Positions 15,944 through 23,262 of a stretch of DNA of 43,807 nucleotides are shown in pieces. A program made the position numbers and the translations under genes. The first letter of the stretch is position 1, and each line of letters opens with the position of its first letter. This stretch comes from Gammaproteobacteria bacterium. Lineage in GTDB: Bacteria > Pseudomonadota > Gammaproteobacteria > Steroidobacterales > Steroidobacteraceae. Under the pieces are notes generated by a model. The model was not told the DNA's origin and did not search any database. It worked only from the letters and a program-made list of their open reading frames with translations. The stretch covers positions 1 to 43,807 of the forward strand of contig JAGWWY010000015.1 in assembly GCA_018970145.1 (NCBI GenBank), written 5' to 3'.

Positions 15944-17007
15944 CGCCCCTGCCAAAGCCAAGTCAGCATCAAGGTGGTGCTGGCGATGAAAGCGGTAGCC
16001 GCCGCGCCGAGCGCGAGTGGTCGCCACCCTTGCGCAACGAGTTTCCGCAGGTCCGTTTCGAGTCCGACGGCAGCGAGGGCGAAAGCAAGCAGTGCCTGCG
16101 TGACAAGGCCTGCGCCGGAGCGCCATTCGGCTGCGATCCAGCCTGTGCCCGCAATGAGCACCATGGCTAAGAATCCGAAGACGAACCACGGCATGGGTGT
16201 GCGACCGCTGCCCGCGTCATGGCGACTCGACAGGCGCTGTGCCCAGAGTCCCATCAATAAAATCAGCGGCGCCAGCATCAGCACCCGGGCGAGTTTGGTG
16301 ACCGTTGCAAACTCGCCGCTCGTCTCGCCGCGCGTGAAGCCCGCGGCCACGACCTGCGCGACCTCATGGACGGAAGCGCCGCTCCAGAGTCCATAGGCCA
16401 ACTCACCGAGGGGCAGCACGCTCGCGAGCACGGGATAGCCAAACATGGCGATCGTGCCGAACAGGGTGACCGTTGCGAGTGCATAAGCCACCGACTCATC
16501 TTCATCGCGAACCACGGTGTTGGCAGCCACGATCGCGGAGGCGCCGCAGACCGAGGTGCCCGCGGCGATCAAGGTGGTGAGCCCGCGCGGTACGCCAAGC
16601 TGGTGCCCAATCCAGATGGTGAACAGAAAGGTTGCCGCCACCGCCAAGGTCAAGATCGCGAGTCCGGCCCAGCCGATCGCGAGAATTTCGGCCAGCGTCA
16701 CTTGCAAGCCGAGCAGCACGATGCCGAGGCGCAGTGGCGCGCGGAGTGCCGCTGCCAAGCCGGCGCGAGCGGCCTCGGGCCGACCCCAAAGGTTACGCAC
16801 GGACATTCCGATCAAAATGGCGAGCATCAAGGGACTGAGGCTCGCGACGATCGGCAGGCTCGTGGCTTTGAGGGCGAAGGCGGTTGCAGCGACGGCGGCG
16901 GCGAGGGCGAGACCCGGCAGACGGTTGAGGCGCGCCCTGTTTGGCGCAAAATTATTGGGCCCTGAACTAGTTGGTCCAGAGCTTTCAGACGGAGGGGGGA
17001 TGTTCAC
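15940..17007 (-). CDS. YeiH-family putative sulfate exporter, inner-membrane protein
   Basis: The 355-residue protein has about ten membrane segments after a 30-residue Pro/Ser/Asn-rich N-terminal tail. Family features include LSPLMLAILIGMSVRN, GIVLLGLQVTL, LIAAGTSVCGASAIVAANTVV and SGASVHEVAQVVAAG. The YeiH family (formerly UPF0324) is annotated as putative sulfate exporters, with little direct proof. The start is GTG at 17007, as no ATG precedes TM1, and the Shine-Dalgarno is weak. It converges on the RND pump and overlaps it by 4 bp at the stop codons. Confidence 0.9.
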   Translation of the reverse strand: MNIPPPSESSGPTSSGPNNFAPNRARLNRLPGLALAAAVAATAFALKATSLPIVASLSPLMLAILIGMSVRNLWGRPEAARAGLAAALRAPLRLGIVLLGLQVTLAEILAIGWAGLAILTLAVAATFLFTIWIGHQLGVPRGLTTLIAAGTSVCGASAIVAANTVVRDEDESVAYALATVTLFGTIAMFGYPVLASVLPLGELAYGLWSGASVHEVAQVVAAGFTRGETSGEFATVTKLARVLMLAPLILLMGLWAQRLSSRHDAGSGRTPMPWFVFGFLAMVLIAGTGWIAAEWRSGAGLVTQALLAFALAAVGLETDLRKLVAQGWRPLALGAAATAFIASTTLMLTWLWQGR

Positions 17008-17042
17008 GATGGCGCGAACTATACCCGTTTCAGCTAAAAGGC

Positions 17043-17069
17043 TTGACTTTCATGGAACTGTGTTAGACT
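17043..17069 (+). promoter_or_regulatory. Probable sigma70 promoter of the RRM gene
   Basis: TTGACT at 17043-17048 and TAGACT at 17064-17069 are separated by 15 bp. A TG dinucleotide just before the -10 makes it an extended -10 type. It would give a leader of about 160 nt before the ATG at 17238. Spacing is shorter than ideal, so confidence is moderate. Confidence 0.45.
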
Positions 17070-17237
17070 CGCGCGGGATCGTTGCCTTTCCGTCTGCATC
17101 TCTGGGTGTTCCAAACGCCGGTCTGCATTGCTGAATCGACTTCGATCAGGTGGCCAAAGGAGCCTGCCCGGTCCAACAAGAACCCGGACGGCTGGCTGAG
17201 GCCGGTTTGTTTGATTAATTAGTGAGTGTTTCCAGAG

Positions 17238-17639
17238 ATGGCGAAAATTTATGTAGGCAACCTGCCGTTTTCGGCAGACGAGGCGGCGGTTCGCACCCTG
17301 TTCTCGCAGCACGGCACGGTTGAGTCGGTTTCTTTGCCGGTCGATCGTGACACCGGTCGTCCCCGCGGTTTCGGCTTCGTCGAAATGCCTCAGGACGATG
17401 CGGCTCGCGCGATCCAGTCCTTGAACGGCTACTCGATGGGCGGTCGCCCGTTGCGTGTGAACGAGGCCCAGGATCGTCCCCGCACCGGTGGCGGCGGCGG
17501 TCGTCCGGGCGGCGGTTTCCGCGGTGGTAGCGGCGGCGGTGGATTCCGCGGCGGCGACGGCGGTGGTTATCGCGGCGGTGGCGGCGGTGGCGGCGGCGGT
17601 GGATTCCGCGGCGGCGACAGCGGCGGCGGTCGCTGGTAA
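17238..17639 (+). CDS. Glycine-rich RNA-binding protein with one RRM
   Basis: The 133-residue protein has an RRM at residues 3-78 with RNP2 IYVGNL (4-9) and RNP1 RGFGFVEM (43-50), then a flexible tail made of Gly, Arg and Phe (RGG-like repeats, about 83-132). Such proteins in proteobacteria and cyanobacteria bind single-stranded RNA and are often cold-induced chaperones. The ATG at 17238 was preferred to a GTG at 17226 because MAKIYVGNLPF is the family N terminus. The gene stands alone, with a possible long leader and a strong terminator, like cold-shock genes. Confidence 0.92.
   Translation: MAKIYVGNLPFSADEAAVRTLFSQHGTVESVSLPVDRDTGRPRGFGFVEMPQDDAARAIQSLNGYSMGGRPLRVNEAQDRPRTGGGGGRPGGGFRGGSGGGGFRGGDGGGYRGGGGGGGGGGFRGGDSGGGRW
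17531..17618 (+). repeat. 28-bp direct repeat in the glycine-rich tail of the RRM gene
   Basis: Bases 17531-17558 recur exactly at 17591-17618, 60 bp apart, and encode the same Gly-Gly-Gly-Phe-Arg-Gly-Gly-Asp block. The identity at third codon positions points to recent internal duplication or gene conversion. Confidence 0.85.
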
Positions 17640-17660
17640 CAAGCCAGTCAGCAGCGAAAG

Positions 17661-17690
17661 AGGCCCATGGAAACATGGGCCTTTTTCTTT
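17661..17690 (+). terminator. Rho-independent terminator of the RRM gene
   Basis: A perfect 9-bp stem, AGGCCCATG with CATGGGCCT, closes a GAAA tetraloop and runs into TTTTTCTTT. It starts 21 bp after the stop codon. Confidence 0.93.
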
Positions 17691-17713
17691 GGGGCGACAG
17701 ACTTGGAGTCGAT

Positions 17714-19333
17714 TCACCACTCGCGCCCCCGAGTCTCCGGCACAAATTTCAGCGCCAGCACGAAGGCAAGCGCCATGACGGTGACGGGATACCAGAGACC
17801 CGCGAGCACATCGCCCGAGCGGGCCACGAGCCAAGCCGCCGTCAGCGGCATGAATCCACCGAACCACGCGCTCGTGAGGTGATAGGGCACCGACAACGCC
17901 GTGTATCGGATGCGGGTTGGGAACGCCTCGGCTAACCACCCGGCGCCGGGGCCACAGGTGAGACCCGCGCCGATGATCATCACCAGAATGAGTCCAACGA
18001 GACTCCAATGAGTGGCATCCAGATCGCTCACGCTTCGCAAAGGGTTGACAGCGGAGCGTTCGGGGTAACCCGCCGCGGCAAGTGCGGCGGCGAGAGCCTC
18101 TCGATCGAAGCCCTCGAGTTCCCGATCGGCGATGCGGATGATCAACGCGGATCGATCAACAACCGTTGATGACGGTGTTTCGTTCGAATACGAGATACCA
18201 CGTTTGGCGAGATAATCCCGCGCCTTGGTTGGCTCATCGAGCTCTTTGGGATCGGCGAGGGGATCAAACCGTGTCGGTGGTGCCACGACCACGATGGGCG
18301 ACTCGCGCTGCGCACTCTCGAGCACGGGATTGCCGAGAGTGAGCATGCCGCGATAAGCGGGCATGATAGTGAGTGCGGTGAGCAGCATGCCGGCGAGAAT
18401 CACAGGCCGCCGACCGATACGATCCGACAGCGCGCCGGCGGCCACATAGACCGCGATACCGAGCACAAGCGCGAGCACGATGAGTGCTGAGGCGGTGGCG
18501 GTATCGATCAGCAGTGCCGTTTGCAGAAAGACGAGTGAATAAAACTGCGCCGTGTACCAACTGAGGGCCATGGCGGCTGCGACAATGATGGCGCCGATCA
18601 TGCTGGCGCGATGTTCGCTCGAGAGCAGACTTTCTTTGATCGGCGATTCGGCAAGCTCACCGTTACGCTTGAGCTCTTCGAAGAGCGGCGATTCGGCGAT
18701 GTGCACACGGATGTAGACCGACAGGGCAAGCAAGACGACCGATAGCAAGAATGGCAGGCGCCAGCCCCACGCACGAAATTCCTCGTCGCCCAAAAGGAGT
18801 CGGCAGGCCACGATCACGAGCAACGAAAGCACGAGTCCGATCGTCGCCGTCGTCTGGATCCAACTGGTGAAGAAACCGCGTCGATCGCTACGACAATGCT
18901 CGGCGATGTAGATCGCGGCGCCACCATACTCACCACCGAGGGCGAGACCCTGAATGAGCCGTAAGCTGACGAGCAGCGCAGGCGCCCACCACCCGATGGT
19001 TTCGAAGTCGGGGAGAACTCCGACCAACGCAGTCGAGAGCCCCATCAGCACGATGGTGATCAGGAACGTTTTTTTGCGGCCTACTCGATCGCCCAAGCGC
19101 CCGAAGATCAAGGCTCCCAAGGGGCGAATGGCAAATCCGGCACCAAAGGTGGCGAGACTCGCGAGCAGTGCCGCGGTCTCGTTGCCTGGCGGAAAGAACA
19201 GCGCACCGAAGAACGTGGCGAGACTGCCGTAGAGGAGAAAATCGTAATACTCGAAGACCGTGCCCGTGGAGGCGGCGACGACAACGCGCGACATCGGTGT
19301 CGTGGGAGTGGATGGATTCGGGCGCATGTTCAC
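17714..19333 (-). CDS. MFS transporter, metabolite:H+ symporter (MHS) type with a periplasmic insert
   Basis: The 539-residue protein has the MHS-family start (GTVFEYYDFLLYGSLATFF), the MFS loop motif GRLGDRVGRKKTF, RLIQGLALGGEYGGAAIYIAEH, and a second loop motif DRIGRRP. Family members (ProP, KgtP, ShiA) import small organic acids or osmolytes with protons. Between about residues 331 and 441 a hydrophilic segment of about 110 residues splits two late helices and should be periplasmic. Some MHS members carry a similar insert. The start may be GTG at 19333 or the ATG two codons later. No neighbour reveals the substrate. Confidence 0.9.
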   Translation of the reverse strand: MNMRPNPSTPTTPMSRVVVAASTGTVFEYYDFLLYGSLATFFGALFFPPGNETAALLASLATFGAGFAIRPLGALIFGRLGDRVGRKKTFLITIVLMGLSTALVGVLPDFETIGWWAPALLVSLRLIQGLALGGEYGGAAIYIAEHCRSDRRGFFTSWIQTTATIGLVLSLLVIVACRLLLGDEEFRAWGWRLPFLLSVVLLALSVYIRVHIAESPLFEELKRNGELAESPIKESLLSSEHRASMIGAIIVAAAMALSWYTAQFYSLVFLQTALLIDTATASALIVLALVLGIAVYVAAGALSDRIGRRPVILAGMLLTALTIMPAYRGMLTLGNPVLESAQRESPIVVVAPPTRFDPLADPKELDEPTKARDYLAKRGISYSNETPSSTVVDRSALIIRIADRELEGFDREALAAALAAAGYPERSAVNPLRSVSDLDATHWSLVGLILVMIIGAGLTCGPGAGWLAEAFPTRIRYTALSVPYHLTSAWFGGFMPLTAAWLVARSGDVLAGLWYPVTVMALAFVLALKFVPETRGREW

Positions 19334-19395
19334 ACAGAGGTAACCTCAGCCGATTGTAGGGCGAACCGGCAACCGATGGGCGGTAGACTCAGTCG

Positions 19396-20286
19396 ATGAA
19401 GATCGAATCACGCATCCGTCGCGGCTACTTCGATGGACACACCGGGCAAGTGCATTTTCGACTTATCGGTGCACGTGGTGGGCGACCTTTGTTGCTCTTG
19501 CACCAGTCGCCCTTGTCGGGAACCCAGTTCGATGCCGCAATGCCGTTGCTAGCGTCGCTTGGCTATTGTGTCGTCGCGCCGGATATGCCGGGGTTTGGCA
19601 TGTCAGATGTGCCGCCTGCAGCTGCCACGCTGGATGACTTCGCGAGCATCATCGATGCGGTGTGCAACGGGATGCAATGGTCTCGAGTGAGCATCGTCGG
19701 TCATCACACCGGTGCGGTGTTGGGTTCGATCTATGCGCGTCGTCGTCCCGAGGCCGTCGAGAAATTGGTACTAAACGGGTTTCCCTTGTTGGGTGCAGCC
19801 GAGCGCAAGCACTTTGCGAGTTTCTATTTCGGACCGAAAGAGCCGCAGCTCGACGGCTCGCATCTCCTCAAGGCTTGGGAAACGCGACTGCGCGCGACGC
19901 CGGGTTGGACCGACATCCATCTGATGCATCGTTACACCATCGAGGCGCTGCATCGGGGCGCGACCAACTGGCAAGCGTTTCCCCTCGTGATCGGTGCGGA
20001 TCTCGAGAGCGTGTTGCGCGAGCTCACGGTGCCGACGCTGATGTTCACGAACACCGGTGAAGATCTCTACGAGTCAACGCGTCGCGCATGGCAGTTACGG
20101 CCCGATTTTTTCGCCTATGCAGAGCTGCAGGGCGGCACTCACGACATCGTCGATGAACAACCGCAAGCCTGGGTCGAGACGATTGATCGGTTTATGAAGG
20201 CTGATTCTCAAAAACTGAGTAGCGCTACAGCAAGCGCAGTACCGAGTGCGGGCACAATGACGGTGAGGGCGCCGACAGCTGGGTAG
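19396..20286 (+). CDS. Alpha/beta-hydrolase-fold protein with a His in place of the nucleophile Ser
   Basis: This 296-residue protein has clear alpha/beta hydrolase features: oxyanion-hole strand LLLLHQSPLSG, VVAPDMPGFGMSD, a nucleophile-elbow strand ending in Gly102-His-His104-Thr-Gly106, an acid region with Glu222/Asp223, and a catalytic-type His249. The elbow lacks the usual Ser, Asp or Cys at position 104, so ordinary ester hydrolysis is in doubt. The last 26 codons overlap the convergent permease gene by 79 bp and read like antisense of it, so the original C terminus was probably near residue 270. The substrate is unknown. It lies next to the 3-hydroxybutyrate-oligomer locus but on the other strand. 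Confidence 0.85.
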   Translation: MKIESRIRRGYFDGHTGQVHFRLIGARGGRPLLLLHQSPLSGTQFDAAMPLLASLGYCVVAPDMPGFGMSDVPPAAATLDDFASIIDAVCNGMQWSRVSIVGHHTGAVLGSIYARRRPEAVEKLVLNGFPLLGAAERKHFASFYFGPKEPQLDGSHLLKAWETRLRATPGWTDIHLMHRYTIEALHRGATNWQAFPLVIGADLESVLRELTVPTLMFTNTGEDLYESTRRAWQLRPDFFAYAELQGGTHDIVDEQPQAWVETIDRFMKADSQKLSSATASAVPSAGTMTVRAPTAG

Positions 20287-21521
20287 GCCGCCGCGTAGGT
20301 TTCCTTGCAGATGCCACGCAAGGTGGTGACGACATAGCCATTGTGCGGCAAGGAGTCGAGCGCGCCTGACGAGATGGATACCACCCGATGTAGACCCTCC
20401 GGATCGACACCGAGATCTAGGTAGTGCGGCGCAATCAAAGGCAACGCAATACTTTGACCGCCGGAGGCAGAGCCAGTCAATCCCGCAATAACCGAAACGG
20501 CAATCGCCGCGCCGATCAAAGGTTCGCCGGGTAACGAGGTCATGGTGTCGACTGCTGCTTGAAAACCGGGCGTGAGCTTCGCGACCGAACCGAAGCCGAC
20601 GACGGCCGCCGTGTTGGCGATGGCGATCAACGCGCCGAGCGCGCCGCCCGCGGCCGCCTCGCCATAGCGATCGGCTAGCTGCGGCAGGTGCAACACGATC
20701 GCGGCGACGACTCCGAACCCGAGCGCCAGAATGAGAGCAGATTCTTTGAGTGTGTCATGCCATAGGAACGAGACCGTCAATACGACCAGTAGCGGCACCG
20801 CCCCGCGCCAGAGTGCCGGTAGTTCGCGCGTCACGGTCGAGGGCGGGTCATCGGCTCGCGCTTGAAATGTTTCCCCATTGGCGACCGCGCGACGAATCAA
20901 CGTACGCAGCCAGATATAACCACCGATCGCCATCGAGACCGCGACGACCAAACTGGTTTCGGCTGCCGCATAGGGCGTCGTTCCCAAAAACTTGATCGGG
21001 ATCCAGTTCTGGATTTCAGGTGATCCCGCTGAGGTCATCGTGAAAGTCACCGACCCGAACGCGAGTGCGGCCGGTATGAATCGCCGGGGCAGATTCGCCA
21101 CCTTGAAGAGGGAGAGCGCCATGGGAAACACGGAGAAGGCGACCACAAAGAGCGAGACGCCCCCGTAGGTGAGCACGGCGCAAGCCAGCACGACAGCCAT
21201 CGGTGCGTGATTGGCGCCGGTACGGTTGACGATCCATGCCGCGACCGAGTCGGCCGCACCGCTCGCTTCCATGACCTTACCGAATAAAGATCCCAGCAAG
21301 AACATGAAGAACCAGGTCTGGATGAAGCCCACGAAGCCGCCCATGTAAGCGCTGGTGAAAGCGGGTGCCTCGCTGGCGGCGAGCGACGGGAAAGGGGCTA
21401 TGCCACTCGTGGCAGCGACGAACAAGGCGCACAGCGGCGCAGCAATGAGTAACTCAACACCGCGGATCGTCAAGTAGACGAGCAGGGCGAGACCGACGAT
21501 CAAACCTGCGAGGCTCAACAT
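20208..21521 (-). CDS. GntP-family permease, likely for 3-hydroxybutyrate or a similar acid
   Basis: The 437-residue inner-membrane protein has about 12-13 membrane segments. Features of the GntP gluconate:proton symporter family include FFMFLLGSLFGKVMEASGAADSVA, AFGSVTFTMTSAGSPEIQN, a GLTGSASGG motif and the C-terminal GALDSLPHNG stretch. Members transport gluconate and other hydroxy acids, and some are linked to 3-hydroxybutyrate. It starts 1 bp after the stop of the 3-hydroxybutyrate-oligomer hydrolase, so both are almost certainly co-translated. Import of the monomer released by that enzyme is the natural inference. Confidence 0.92.
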   Translation of the reverse strand: MLSLAGLIVGLALLVYLTIRGVELLIAAPLCALFVAATSGIAPFPSLAASEAPAFTSAYMGGFVGFIQTWFFMFLLGSLFGKVMEASGAADSVAAWIVNRTGANHAPMAVVLACAVLTYGGVSLFVVAFSVFPMALSLFKVANLPRRFIPAALAFGSVTFTMTSAGSPEIQNWIPIKFLGTTPYAAAETSLVVAVSMAIGGYIWLRTLIRRAVANGETFQARADDPPSTVTRELPALWRGAVPLLVVLTVSFLWHDTLKESALILALGFGVVAAIVLHLPQLADRYGEAAAGGALGALIAIANTAAVVGFGSVAKLTPGFQAAVDTMTSLPGEPLIGAAIAVSVIAGLTGSASGGQSIALPLIAPHYLDLGVDPEGLHRVVSISSGALDSLPHNGYVVTTLRGICKETYAAAYPAVGALTVIVPALGTALAVALLSF

Positions 21522-21522
21522 A

Positions 21523-23262
21523 TCAGTGCAGTATGCCCGAGCTCGGCAACGTCTTGCGCTGCGTCAAGAATGCATACACGTCATCCAACGAACGATCGAG
21601 GAATGGCTGCATGGGTGCGAAGGCGGGCTCCATCCCCGGTATGGCCAGAAACGCGTCGAAGTGCTGACCGTTTGCGATTTCGAGAAATCGAAAATTTGGG
21701 TTGCGACCTGCGGTTAAAGCCGCATACCGACGCGAGGTATGCGCGATGGGAATCAGCGCATCGGCTGCACCGTGCAATACGATCACCGGACGCTGGTCTG
21801 CGCGGCCCCGGACGATCAATGTTTGGGTGACGTTCGTGATGTCGGCAGAGACGCTGCGCAGACAGCGTGCCGTATCGTACGAGGCGGCGTTTACCGTCGA
21901 CCAAGCACCTGTGGCGTCTCGCGCCACGATGTTGATCCCAGCCGTTGGCGCGATACCCGTCCCATCGCTGAAAAGTGCGACGCGCTCACTCGCCTGCAAT
22001 TCGCGCGGTTGACCACCGGGATCGGTTGCCGTGAAGGAAACACCGCATGCCGGTTCGTTCAACCCGCGACGGAGATAAGTTTGCGCATACGTTGCGGCGA
22101 CCGATGTCCAGAGCCCAAATTGCAGATTGACCGCGCCGAGCCGCAGCGCTGCCGGCTCGATACCGCTCTGCAGCAAGCGCTGTCGCGCGTCGCTGGCACG
22201 ACTCGCCACATCCCTCCCGCTGACGATTCCGTCTTGCGCAAGCCGCTCGCACCAGTCGGTATGTCGCGCGAGGTTCATACCGACCACGATGCCGAGGGGT
22301 ACTTCGGTCAGATTTTCGGCGAGTATCGCGCACGGTTGTAGCATGGCGTGCAGTGTTGCGTAGTCATACAACGCCGGTGCACCGGCGAGGTGGATGTTGG
22401 GCTCGGAAGCCACGGCTGCATCGATAAACTGTGCGTCATCCGCATCGAGCGCTTGTAGTACGGCAGCGCCGCCATTCGAGATGCCGGCGGCGATGATCAA
22501 CGTATTCTTTGGGGTGAATGCGGAACGCTTTGGATATTCGGTGCTCAGGAGTTGCAAGGCGAGTTTGCCGGAACGCAACAGCAGGCGTCCCCAGTTGGGT
22601 TCGCTCTCGAAGCTCTCGTGCGCGTGTGTCATTTGCAGCGCATGCGGGAACGGACTTGCGGCACGGGCGATCGGTTCGATTCGACCCGAGGCGGTTAGTC
22701 GCCAGCCACCCGTGGGGTCGGTGACTCGCATGCCAAGTCCCTTGTCGTCACTGACGACCGCGCAGCCTTGGCGCAGACCCCACTGACCGACGGTCGGCAA
22801 ACTGCCGAAAATCCCGCGCGAACCTGACGCGGCCGTGACGAGTAGACAAGGTTTGCTCGGATCGAAGGTCGAGGGAATCTGCAACAGGAATGACGACTCG
22901 GGAATTCGCTCACTCGCTTTGACGTGAGCGATGTACTCGACGCCTGCAATGCGTATCTCGCTGCCATACCCCCAACGCCGCAGATCGACGAGCGCGCGCC
23001 AACTCTGCCAAATTGCACGACGACGCCGGTCACGCCACTCGCTGAGCTTGGGAGCCTCGGCGATGCCCGGTTGTTGAGCAAGTCCGGTAACACCGAGGCC
23101 CGCGGTGAGTAGATCATCCGTTACACCGTCGAACGCGTGACGTTCTGGCGGCTCGTGGTAAGGGCTCGGCTTCTCCCCGGCATCGACCGATCCGCACGCG
23201 AGCAGGATCACGACGAGCGCGCCCGAGGACCACTTAGGCGACATGCGATTCGAGATGAGCAT
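21523..23262 (-). CDS. D-(-)-3-hydroxybutyrate oligomer hydrolase, putative lipoprotein
   Basis: This protein of about 579 residues matches the 3HBOH family, which cleaves short 3-hydroxybutyrate oligomers to monomers. Recognisable blocks are DDLLTAGLGVTGL, SWRALVD, IAGVEYIA, QIPSTFDPSKPCLLVTAASG, the SGSRG turn, WGLRQGCAVV, THAHESF, and Gly-Ile-Ser262-Asn-Gly-Gly, whose Ser is the likely nucleophile. The N terminus is a short signal ending Leu-Leu-Ala-Cys23, a plausible lipobox, which would place it on a membrane facing the periplasm or outside. The start at 23262 overlaps the synthetase gene by 29 bp. An ATG at 23244 is the alternative. It is shorter than the Ralstonia enzymes I recall. Confidence 0.88.
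   Translation of the reverse strand: MLISNRMSPKWSSGALVVILLACGSVDAGEKPSPYHEPPERHAFDGVTDDLLTAGLGVTGLAQQPGIAEAPKLSEWRDRRRRAIWQSWRALVDLRRWGYGSEIRIAGVEYIAHVKASERIPESSFLLQIPSTFDPSKPCLLVTAASGSRGIFGSLPTVGQWGLRQGCAVVSDDKGLGMRVTDPTGGWRLTASGRIEPIARAASPFPHALQMTHAHESFESEPNWGRLLLRSGKLALQLLSTEYPKRSAFTPKNTLIIAAGISNGGAAVLQALDADDAQFIDAAVASEPNIHLAGAPALYDYATLHAMLQPCAILAENLTEVPLGIVVGMNLARHTDWCERLAQDGIVSGRDVASRASDARQRLLQSGIEPAALRLGAVNLQFGLWTSVAATYAQTYLRRGLNEPACGVSFTATDPGGQPRELQASERVALFSDGTGIAPTAGINIVARDATGAWSTVNAASYDTARCLRSVSADITNVTQTLIVRGRADQRPVIVLHGAADALIPIAHTSRRYAALTAGRNPNFRFLEIANGQHFDAFLAIPGMEPAFAPMQPFLDRSLDDVYAFLTQRKTLPSSGILH

Noticed and set aside
17034..18008. 324-codon minus-strand frame across the RRM gene
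   Set aside because: It is antisense to the glycine-rich repeats and shows only Arg/Ala/Thr low complexity. The plus strand has RNP1 and RNP2 motifs, a terminator and a promoter.
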